Source: Cladorhizidae sp. MBARI D1340-BT2 (taxonomy: Eukaryota > Porifera > Demospongiae > Poecilosclerida > Cladorhizidae). Taken from it: a stretch of 64,000 bases of DNA. Under the pieces are notes generated by a model. That model had not been told where the DNA came from. It saw only the letters and a program-made list of their open reading frames with translations, and made no database searches. This document shows positions 46,426 through 57,900 of this stretch, in pieces. A program made the translations under genes and the position numbers. The first letter of the stretch is position 1, and each line of letters opens with the position of its first letter. Location of the stretch: assembly GCA_028752905.1 (NCBI GenBank), contig JAQNBH010000009.1, forward strand, positions 23,482,370 through 23,546,369, given 5' to 3'.

Positions 46426-47520
46426 CAAAAAATGAAGCTTCACCCATATATAACCCATATCTAGTATATATTCCCCATCTAATCATTTTTTGACACAGGG
46501 AATTCACTAACTGCACCAACTAGAGAGTCATGATTGTGAGCAGCAGGGGAAGTGGTGAAGAAGTTTGGGTGCAAGTATATAGTTGTTCCTGAAGTGGGAG
46601 ATTTAACTCCGGGCCCAGTTGTGGAGTTTATAGAACACTATAGAGAGGTGCAAGATTTTCACAAGTGCTGACTATGACACTTTGAAGAAATCACCCTCGT
46701 GAACATTCCTGATATTGATGGTAGTTTATAGAGCTCCAACTCCCCCTGGTGGTCCAGCTGGCTTTGAAGGATCCAGCAACTCTGCTGTACCACGTCCACC
46801 TAGTGATCCTGTAGGTCCAGTGGGGTCAGAAGTCCCTGCAGTCCAGCTACTAACCGAAGAGATCCTTGGAGCCTGGCAGGTCCGCCTTCTCCTACTGACC
46901 CTACAGTCAATATAGAGCCAAGAACTTTAAAAGAGTTTGAGATATATGTAAGTGTTTACAGTTATCTTGGCAGGAGCACAAAAAGTTATCACAAGCTCTC
47001 AGTTGACATATATATATATAGTAGAACACTCGTGAGGAAGGCCAGGGCATTTTGCTGAAACGTCGAGAGTAAATTTAAGCCAATATCGAGAAAGTTGAAA
47101 AAGTTACTGGGTGTTAAAAAAAAAGATGTCAGTCTTTACTTACATCTCAAATGCCTTATACAAGTGCTCGATACAAGACTCTTTTATACAGGGATGTTCC
47201 ACGACTTTGAAGAGTGTGACCTCTTCAAAGAGTCCTCAGCACACTCAATATCACTTGGGTATGTTCCACCTCAAGTTGTTTTGATACTTCAGCTACCCAC
47301 AAAACAAGTTTGAACCCTATTGATGTTCTGCTCTGAGTGTGGAAATGAATTTTTCCTCCAACAACGTATATAGCTACCTACCCCCTCGCATGATTATATT
47401 AAGTGAGGAGGGAAATGGGAGGACCATCTTCTCTCTCTCTTCCAATGAGAGGGAAAAGATAACCAGATTGACCAGTTTGTAGAGCACATACTTGCTGCAA
47501 AGCCATTATCTCTAGACAAC
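46426..47520. other. Spacer between POLR3D and syntaxin
   Basis: No supported gene. At 47028-47075 GAGGAAGGCC and GCTGAAACGTCGAGAGT resemble short motifs at 13930-13975 and 43785-43862, of the kind often found at the ends of Penelope-like elements. The open frame 46715-46915 is proline-rich but unclassified. Confidence 0.4.
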
Positions 47521-47838
47521 ATGCTAGCTGCAACATCATAGCAGAGAGTTAGGACATGCTAGCATTTCACCTGCAACATCATAGCAGAGAGTTAGGACAT
47601 GCTAGCATTTCACCTGCAACATCATAGCAGAGTTAGGACATGCTAGCATTTCACCTGCAACATCATAGCAGAGAGTTAGGACATGCTAGCATTTCACCTG
47701 CAACATCATAGCAGTTAGGACATGCTAGCATTTCACCTGCAACATCATAGCAGAGAGTTAGGACATGCTAGCATTTCACCTGCAACATCATAGCAGAGAG
47801 TTAGGATTTCACCTGCAACATCATAGCAGAGAGTTAGA
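47521..47838. repeat. 43-bp minisatellite, ~7 copies
   Basis: The unit contains GCAACATCATAGCAGAGAGT then TAGGACATGCTAGCATTTCA. Some copies lack GAGA or the middle part. Confidence 0.9.
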
Positions 47839-47899
47839 GTCTAGAGCATGACAGCAAACAGCAAAAGGATCCAAGATTGGATAACAATACTCCAATAGC

Positions 47900-48440
47900 C
47901 GTGTAGAGGTAGTACTTTATCTATACAATCAGAACGGTTGAAACTCTGTATAGAAGGCCAATGTGCTTCCTAACCCTACTACAGGTTTTATAAATATGCA
48001 AATTCCTCTAGTAATGGTGACGACACTTCCAGAATGATGAAACATGGGGTGGGTGGAGATTGTTACTGGGAACTAACAATAAGGTTCGTCTTGGAGATAT
48101 TAATTAAGGGTTAAATCAGCTAAGACAATCCAAGAAGACAGCTTGAGATGGAGGGTGTTGTTGTCACTCAGGTTAGAGATCTGTCTATACAGAACAATAG
48201 CATCAGCGTACATACATAACTAGTTTACTTTAGTGACAAGGCTAAGGTGCAGAGGCCGTTTGTGAAAATTATAAAAAGGAGAGGTCCTAGAATATATCCT
48301 CGAAGGAACCCTGGAGGAAACTATATACCACTTGAGGAGGGATCCAGATGTGCCAGACCTTTAATAAAGAAAGAGGAGAAGAAGGAACTATGTCAAGGGC
48401 TTTAAAAAGGTCTAAGAAGATAGAAGTCTCCTCCTAGTAG
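47900..48440 (-). mobile_element. LINE reverse transcriptase fragment
   Basis: Minus strand, 48440 down to about 48100. FLDLFKALDIVP (the D-F-S-K-A-F-D block), ILGPLLFIIFTNGL (about 48290-48247) and YADAIVLYRQISNLSDNN (the catalytic YADD region with one D lost, about 48215-48160). Frame changes and the damaged active site show it is dead. It is a second LINE, opposite in orientation to the one at 9840-12340. Confidence 0.7.
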
Positions 48441-48843
48441 CCAATAGAAGTTCTTCATCACTTCTAGCACTGCAGGCAGTCCTTGGCAGTGTTGGTCAAA
48501 GTTCAAATGCATCCAACTCAATGCAATATTGTGAATCATGTAGCAGATTATGTAATGCAATGGAACAGATTTGCCTTCTGTCATATTGAGAACAAGCCTT
48601 TAGCAAAATATGATGGCCTCCTCAAGCTCACCATAAATTATTAGGCCCATCGAGGACAAGGATCGGGTCAAGCAGCACGCATTTATATTGCCATGGGGTA
48701 GCTCCCTCCCCAACACACACACACACACTTGAATGCAATGAACACTACTATTAGTAATACTTACACATACACAAAATGCATCTCGATACAAAACATAAAA
48801 TAAAAAAATAATAAGGACAGTACAATGAAGTCATATTTACAAA
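48441..48843 (-). other. Syntaxin 3' flank
   Basis: Presumed 3' untranslated region of the syntaxin gene. Contains an (AC)n stretch near 48711-48728. No strong polyadenylation signal was seen on the minus strand. Confidence 0.35.
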
Positions 48844-48951
48844 CTATTTAATAAGACCCTGTGATCTAAGCACGACTATTACAATGATTCCTATGACGAT
48901 AAGAATGATGATGCACACACACGTGCACACCCCGCAGATAATCCAGCGCAT
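48844..48951 (-). CDS. Syntaxin last exon (membrane anchor)
   Basis: Acceptor TGTCCTCAG then ATGCGCTGG; 35 codons plus stop. [13 protein letters not shown] followed by an isoleucine/valine-rich segment is the single C-terminal transmembrane helix, with cysteines at its cytosolic end as possible palmitoylation sites. Tail VLRSQGLIK. Confidence 0.92.
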   Translation of the reverse strand: MRWIICGVCTCVCIIILIVIGIIVIVVLRSQGLIK

Positions 48952-51900
48952 CTGAGGACAAGAATACAAAACATATGTATATATTATAATCAGCACCTGC
49001 ACATTCAAATAGCAGCTAGAAAATAAATATATTATATATATATTTTTAACAAAGTATGTATCGGTAGAATACGTCGGCTACAACAGCAGTGATGATCTAG
49101 GGCTATCTTTCTAGCTGTCCACAGCCATTGAGCCTAGAATGTATAAATAAACAGCCATTAAAGAAAGAAAATGTGTAAGTGTGTTCTCCACAGGAATTTG
49201 TAAGGGATAGAAGCATGTCATCAGTGGAGTATATAGTGGATTAATAAATCATGATGATCCTTGTTGTTGCTATTTTGGGGGGGGGGGGGGGGGGGCTTTA
49301 TTCTTGACTGTTTATTGTGTTTCCAGATTGTAGGGGTACACTAGACTAGACATTAATATCATTAAGTGCAGGGGCAGGTTCAGAGCCCTCCTCTTCCTTT
49401 TACACGCAAGATATGAAATAAGAATATACTGATATACTCAAACTCCTCTCATCCGGATGCCCCTCATCTGGGAACACCTGTCTACCGGGCATAGCACCTT
49501 CGCATTGCCAATTGCATCACGTGTATCGTGCATGGTCCTCGAGCTCACGGAAACGTGACTCATTTTGGCAGTAGTACAGTCAGTTTCTTATTGACAGAGA
49601 GCAATGCTTGCTCAGATTCTAGCTGGTTTCTTGTTTATAGCTTGTTCCTGAAGATGTCAGACTAGGAGAACGCGGAAGGCTGCCTACAACAGCGATGATG
49701 AGAGCAAAAGGGGGGGGAGGCATCAGAAGACCTTCGTTCAATTACACCCAGCGAAGCTTTCAATGCCCTAGAAATCTTCTTGTGAAAAAATAGCACGACA
49801 CTTCAGCTCGGATGAGACAGGAATCACTGAGGAGAATTTTAGTAAGTGTGTTCTGGATGCACTTAACACATGTAGGATGTAATACATGTGCATGCACCTA
49901 ACACATGTAGGATGTAAGATTCAAGGGAAATCATCAATATTGGGAAAAATGTGTGGTGTTCCCAGATACGGCCATTTCTGAGTTACGAGCAGTGCCCGGT
50001 CCCAAGCCCTGTGTAAGGAGGCTTACTTTTCTTTATGCTCTAGCTGGCCTAGTTCATGGCTACTTAGTTCATGTCTGCTTGGTTCATGGCTGCTTAGTTC
50101 ATGTCTGCTTAGTTCATGGGTGACTAAGTGGTGAGCCAGCCTTGTGAGGGCAGCTCTTCAAGTGGGTGACTAAGTGGTGAGCCAGCCTTGTGAGGGCAGC
50201 TCTTCAGGTGGGTGACTAAGTGGTGAGCCAGTCTTGTGAGGGCAGCTCTTCAGGTGGGTGACTAAATGGTGAGCCAGCCTTGTGAGGACAGCTCTTCAGG
50301 TGGGTGACTAAGTGGTGAGCCAGCCTTGTGAGGACAGCTCTTCAGGTGGGTGACTAAGTGGTGAGCCATCCTTGTGAGGGCAGCTCTTCAGGTGGGTGAC
50401 TAAGTGGTGAGCCAGTCAGTCTTGTGAGGGCAGCTCTTCAGGTGGGTGACTAAGTGGTGAGCCAGCCTTGTGAAGGCAGCTCTTCAGGTGGGTGACTAAG
50501 TGGTGAGCCAGTCAGTCTTGTGAGGGCAGCTCTTCAGGTGGGTGACTAAGTGGTGAGCCAGCCTTGTGAGGACAGCTCTTCAGGTGGGTGACTAAGTGGT
50601 GAGCCAGCCTTGTGAGGGCAGCTCTTCAGGTGGGTGACTAAGTGGTGAGCCAGCCTTGTGAGGGCAGCTCTTCAGGTGGGTGACTAAGTGGTGAGCCAGC
50701 CTTGTGAGGGCAGCTCTTCAGGTGGGTGACTAAGTGGTGAGCCAGTCTTGTGAAGGCAGCTCTTCAGGTGGGTGACTAAGTGGTGAGTTAGTCTTGTGAG
50801 GGCAGCTCTTCAGGTGGGTGACTTAAGTGGTGAGCCAGCCTTGTGAGGGCAGCTCTTCAGGTTGGTGACTAAGTGGTGAGCCAGTCCTGTAAGGCAGCTC
50901 TTCAGGTGGGTGACTAATGGTGAGCCAGCCTTGTGAGGGCAGCTCTTCAGGTGGGTGACTAAGTGGTGAGCCAGCCTTGTGATGGCAGCTCTTCAGGTGG
51001 GTGACTAAGTGGTGAGCCAGCCTTGTGAGGGCAGCTCTTCAGGTGGGTGACTAAGTGGTGAGCCAGTCTTGTGAGGGCAGCTCTTCAGGTGGGTGACTAA
51101 ATGGTGAGCCAGCCTTGTGAGGACAGCTCTTCAGGTGGGTGACTAAGTGGTGAGCCAGCCTTGTGAGGACAGCTCTTCAGGTGGGTGACTAAGTGGTGAG
51201 CCATCCTTGTGAGGGCAGCTCTTCAGGTGGGTGACTAAGTGGTGAGCCAGTCAGTCTTGTGAGGGCAGCTCTTCAGGTGGGTGACTAAGTGGTGAGCCAG
51301 CCTTGTGAAGGCAGCTCTTCAGGTGGGTGACTAAGTGGTGAGCCAGTCAGTCTTGTGAGGGCAGCTCTTCAGGTGGGTGACTAAGTGGTGAGCCAGCCTT
51401 GTGAGGACAGCTCTTCAGGTGGGTGACTAAGTGGTGAGCCAGCCTTGTGAGGGCAGCTCTTCAGGTGGGTGACTAAGTGGTGAGCCAGCCTTGTGAGGGC
51501 AGCTCTTCAGGTGGGTGACTAAGTGGTGAGCCAGCCTTGTGAGGGCAGCTCTTCAGGTGGGTGACTAAGTGGTGAGCCAGTCTTGTGAAGGCAGCTCTTC
51601 AGGTGGGTGACTAAGTGGTGAGTTAGTCTTGTGAGGGCAGCTCTTCAGGTGGGTGACTTAAGTGGTGAGCCAGCCTTGTGAGGGCAGCTCTTCAGGTTGG
51701 TGACTAAGTGGTGAGCCAGTCCTGTAAGGCAGCTCTTCAGGTGGGTGACTAATGGTGAGCCAGCCTTGTGAGGGCAGCTCTTCAGGTGGGTGACTAAGTG
51801 GTGAGCCAGCCTTGTGATGGCAGCTCTTCAGGTGGGTGACTAAGTGGTGAGCCAGCCTTGTGAAGGCAGCTCTTCAGGTGGGTGACTAAGTGGTGAGCCA

Positions 51901-54900
51901 GCCTTGTGAGGGAAGCTCTTCAGGAGGGTGACTAAGTGGTGAGCCAGTCCTGTAAGACAGCTCTTCAGGTGGGTGACTAAGTGGTGAGCCAGTCTTGTGA
52001 GGGCAGCTCTTCAGGTGGGTGACTAAGTGGTGAGCCAGCCTTGTGAAGGCAGTTCTTCAGGTGGGTGACTAAGTGGTGAGCCAGTCTTGTGAGGGCAGCT
52101 CTTCAGGAGGGTGACTAAGTGGTGAGCCAGCCTTGTGAAGGCAGCTCTTCAGGTGGGTGACTAAGTGGTGAGCCAGTCTTGTGAGGGTAGCTCTTCAGGT
52201 GGGTGACTAAGTGGTGAGCCAGCCTTGTGAGGACAGCTCTTCTGGTGGGTGACTAAGACTAAATGGTGAGCCAGCCTTGTGAGGGCAGCTCTTCAGGAGG
52301 GTGACTAAGTGGTGAGCCAGCCTTGTAAGGGCAGCTGTTTTAAGCAGGCAATTATATTTGCGATACAAAACACACACCCACATGTACCACCTACCTTGGT
52401 TGTCGCTCAAACATCTGTGGTAAGTTTCCCTTCTACTTGCGGGTCAATGCCAGTCAGGCTTGGCTAGCTAGAGCCCCACCCCCCCAATCATCTGAATGTC
52501 CACGCCTAGCTATCTTTACACCTGACCATCCTCCAACACTTGGAGACACGATGGTAGGATGATGATGTGTGGACTTATTGCAGGGCAGCGGGGGACATCT
52601 GGATGGTGGCTAGCATCAGCGCTTGTTATAGTCCCATGAGTTCACCCCTTTCCTCTTTTTCACAAACCACACCCACAGCATATGCAAATCTGACAAAATG
52701 AACTTTGAATTGCAGTACTAAAATAGCAAACCGTGGCGCTCTCTACGCTAACAATTTCAAAGAGATAAGCGCAGCACTAATCTTAAATGTCATGGGGAGA
52801 ACTATGGTGCATGATGTGTGTGTGTGTGTGATGTGTGTGATGTGTGTGTAGCTTCCTGGCTCGCAATTCTTACACATATCTCCACTCCCACTAAACTGGC
52901 TACACACTCACTCTTCTGTTCTTGCGTTGGTAGGTAACAGCAACTCTAATCTCTTTCCTGCCTCTGTCCACGTGGATGGCAGCGTTCTCCACATTGTGCT
53001 CGATATGATCAATCATTTCTCCTTGCTCCTCCACTAGCAATGCCATGTCGTAAAACATCTCGTGAAGTTCCTAGAAAAGAAATACACCTCGGGGTATTAA
53101 GAAGGTGCGTCTTCCATATTTACCCGGACTATATTGCATTGCACATAAGTATGCTAACTACATACATGGGCATGTTAATATGCTTATTGAAGTCGAGTGG
53201 AGAATTATTCTACACTAGAACTTTAACAGCAAACAGCATTCAGTTTGTACAACAGCAGGAGCTAGCCATTGATTTAGTGTCTAATATTGTAGGAGGTGCT
53301 TAAAGAGTATGCACTTAGAAGGTGAAACATTTGGTTCCAACTACATGTCTAAACCTGCCTGCTGCCACCGTCAGACCAGCTTATCTTAGAGAAGCCACAG
53401 CAAATGCTTACACAGTGCACCCGCAAACAGCATGGAAATGACTACGTAGTGTACAGTGGAAGTCCTGGATATACTAGTGGTGTTACATATGTAGTGTACA
53501 GAGGAAGTCCTGGATATACTAGTGGTGTTACATATGTAGTGTACAGAGGAAGTCCTGGATATACTAGTGGTGTTACATATGTAGTGTACAGAGGAAGTCC
53601 TGGATATACTAGTGGTGTTACATATGTAGTGTACAGAGGAAGTCCTGGATATACTAGTGGTGTTACATATGTAGTGTACAGAGGAAGTCCTGGATATACT
53701 AGTGGTGTTACATATGTAGTGTACAGAGGAAGTCCTGGATATACTAGTGGTGTTACATATGTAGTGTACAGAGGAAGTCCTGGATATACTAGTGGTGTTA
53801 CATATGTAGTGTACAGAGGAAGTCCTGGATATACTAGTGGTGTTACATATGTAGTGTACAGAGGAAGTCCTGGATATACTAGTGGTGTTACATATGTAGT
53901 GTACAGAGGAAGTCCTGGATATACTAGTGGTGTTACATATGTAGTGTACAGAGGAAGTCCTGGATATACTAGTGGTGTCACATATGTAGTGTACAGAGGA
54001 AGTCCTGGATATACTAGTGGTGTTACATATGTAGTGCACAGTGGAAGTCCTGGATATACTAGTGGTGTTACATATGTAGTGTTACATATGTAGTGTACAG
54101 AGGAAGTCCTGGATATACTAGTGGTGTTACATATGTAGTGTACAGTGGAAGTCCTGGATATACTAGTGGTGTTACATATGTAGTGTACAGTGGAAGTCCT
54201 GGATATACTAGTGGTGTTACATATGTAGTGTACAGAGGAAGTCCTGGATATACTAGTGGTGTTACATATGTAGTGTACAGAGGAAGTCCTGGATATACTA
54301 GTGGTGTTACATATGTAGTGTACAGTGGAAGTCCTGGATATACTAGTGGTGTTACATATGTAGTGTACAGAGGAAGTCCTGGATATACTAGTGGTGTTAC
54401 ATATGTAGTGTACAGTGGAAGTCCTGGATATACTAGTGGTGTTACATATGTAGTGTACAGAGGAAGTCCTGGATATACTAGTGGTGTTACATATGTAGTG
54501 TACAGAGGAAGTCCTGGATATACTAGTGGTGTTACATATGTAGTGTACAGTGGAAGTCCTGGATATACTAGTGGTGTTACATATGTAGTGTACAGAGGAA
54601 GTCCTGTTGATATACTAGTGGTGTTACATATGTAGTGTACAGAGGAAGTCCTGGATATACTAGTGGTGTTACATATGTAGTGTACAGAGGAAGTCCTGGA
54701 TATACTAGTGGTGTTACATATGTAGTGTACAGAGGAAATCCTGGATATACTAGTGGTGTCACATATGTAGTGTACAGAGGAAGTCCTGGATATACTAGTG
54801 GTGTTACATATGTAGTGCACAGTGGAAGTCCTGGATATACTAGTGGTGTTACATATGTAGTGTACAGAGGAAGTCCTGGATATACTAGTGGTGTTACATA

Positions 54901-57900
54901 TGTAGTGTACAGTGGAAGTCCTGGATATACTAGTGGTGTTACATATGTAGTGTACAGAGGAAGTCCTGTTGATATACTAGTGGTGTTACATATGTAGTGT
55001 ACAGAGGAAGTCCTGGATATACTAGTGGTGTTACATATGTAGTGTACAGAGGAAGTCCTGGATATACTAGTGGTGTTACATATGTAGTGCACAGAGGAAG
55101 TCCTGGATATACTAGTGGTGTTACATATGTAGTGTACAGTGGAAGTCCTGGATATACTAGTGGTGTTACATATGTAGTATACAGTGGAAGTCCTGGATAT
55201 ACTAGTGGTGTCACATATGTAGTGTACTGTGGAAGTCCTGGATATACTAGTGGTGTTACATATGTAGTGTACAGAGGAAGTCCTGGATATACTAGTGGTG
55301 TTACATATGTAGTGTACAGAGGAAGTCCTGGATATACTAGTGGTGTTACATATGTAGTGTACAGAGGAAGTCCTGGATATACTAGTGGTGTTACATATGT
55401 AGTGTACAGAGGAAGTCCTGGATATACTAGTGGTGTTACATATGTAGTGTACAGAGGAAGTCCTGGATATACTAGTGGTGTTACATATGTAGTGCACAGT
55501 GGAAGTCCTGGATATACTAGTGGTGTTACATATGTAGTGTTACATATGTAGTGTACAGAGGAAGTCCTGGATATACTAGTGGTGTTACATATGTAGTGTA
55601 CAGAGGAAGTCCTGGATATACTAGTGGTGTTACATATGTAGTGTACAGAGGAAGTCCTGGATATACTAGTGGTGTTACATACATGTATGTAGTGTACAGT
55701 GGAAGTCCTGGATATACTAGTGGTGTTACATATGTAGTGTACAGTGGAAGTCCTGGATATACTAGTGGTGTTACATATGTAGTGTACAGAGGAAGTCCTG
55801 GATATACTAGTGGTGTTACATATGTAGTGTACAGAGGAAGTCCTGGATATACTAGTGGTGTCACATATGTAGTGTACTGTGGAAGTCCTGGATATACTAG
55901 TGGTGTTACATATGTAGTGTACAGAGGAAGTCCTGGATATACTAGTGGTGTTACATATGTAGTGTACAGAGGAAGTCCTGGATATACTAGTGGTGTTACA
56001 TATGTAGTGTACAGAGGAAGTCCTGGATATACTAGTGGCGTTACATATGTAGTGTACAGTGGAAGTCCTGGATATACTAGTGGTGTTACATATGTAGTGT
56101 ACAGAGGAAGTCCTGGATATACTAGTGGTGTTGCATATGTAGTGTACAGTGGAAGTCCTGGATATACTAGTGGTGTTACATATGTAGTGTACAGAGGAAG
56201 TCCTGTTGATATACTAGTGGTGTTACATATGTAGTGTACAGAGGAAGTCCTGGATATACTAGTGGTGTTACATATGTAGTGTACAGAGGAAGTCCTGGAT
56301 ATACTAGTGGTGTTACATATGTAGTGTACAGAGGAAGTCCTGGATATACTAGTGGTGTCACATATGTAGTGTACTGTGGAAGTCCTGGATATACTAGTGG
56401 TGTTACATATGTAGTGTACAGAGGAAGTCCTGGATATACTAGTGGTGTTACATATGTAGTGTACAGTGGAAGTCCTGGATATACTAGTGGTGTTACATAT
56501 GTAGTGTACAGAGGAAGTCCTGGATATACTAGTGGTGTTACATATGTAGTGTACAGAGGAAGTCCTGGATATACTAGTGGTGTTACATATGTAGTGTACA
56601 GTGGAAGTCCTGGATATACTAGTGGTGTTACATATGTAGTGTACAGAGGAAGTCCTGGATATACTAGTGGTGTTACATATGTAGTGTACAGTAGAAGTCC
56701 TGGATATACTAGTGGTGTTACATATGTAGTGTACAGAGGAAGTCCTGGATATACTAGTGATGTTACATATGTAGTGTACAGAGGAAGTCCTGGATATACT
56801 AGTGGTGTTACATATGTAGTGTACAGAGGAAGTCCTGGATATACTAGTGGTGTTACATATGTAGTGTACAGTGGAAGTCCTGGATATACTAGTGGTGTTA
56901 CATATGTAGTGTACAGAGGAAGTCCTGGATATACTAGTGGTGTTACATATGTAGTGTACAGAGGAAGTCCTGGATATACTAGTGGTGTTACATATGTAGT
57001 GTACAGTGGAAGTCCTGGATATACTAGTGGTGTTACATATGTAGTGTACAGAGGAAGTCCTGGATATACTAGTGGTGTTACATATGTAGTGTACAGTAGA
57101 AGTCCTGGATATACTAGTGGTGTTACATATGTAGTGTACAGAGGAAGTCCTGGATATACTAGTGATGTTACATATGTAGTGTACAGAGGAAGTCCTGGAT
57201 ATACTAGTGGTGTTACATATGTAGTGTACAGAGGAAGTCCTGGATATACTAGTGGTGTTACATATGTAGTGTACAGAGGAAGTCCTGGATATACTAGTGG
57301 TGTTACATATGTAGTGTACAGTGGAAGTCCTGGATATACTAGTGGTGTTACATATGTAGTGTACAGAGGAAGTCCTGGATATACTAGTGGTGTTACATAT
57401 GTAGTGTGTACAGAGGAAGTCCTGGATATACTAGTGGTGTTACATATGTAGTGTGTACAGAGGAAGTCCTGGATTTACTAGGGGCAAACAACAGGACTGG
57501 CTCGCTGAGAAGAACAGCTGGATCAGCCTAACACCTGAACAAGCACTCTCCGCACAGTACCTATACTACTAGTGACTAATCATTCCACCAGCTCAAGTAT
57601 TGCTATCTCTCTCTGCACAGGACCTTCACCAGTGACTAATCATTCCACCAGCTCAAGTATTGCTATCTCCAAGCAAAGCAGAATGTGAAGTTCACCTACA
57701 GTATACTAACCCTGGCTCCGTCAGCATGTCCACTGGACGTGTAGTATACTAACCCTGGCTCATTCAGCATGCCCACTAGATGTGTAGTATACTAACCCTG
57801 CTCCATCAGCATGTCCACTAGATGTGTAGTATACTAACCCTGGCTCCATCAGCATGTCCACTAGATGTTGTAGTATACTAACCCTAATATTTTCTTCGAG

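Noticed and set aside
53386..57451. Repeat 'proteins' of 180-405 residues on both strands
   Set aside because: The 45-bp unit is stop-free in several frames. Simultaneous opening on both strands and the position inside the syntaxin intron show an artefact.
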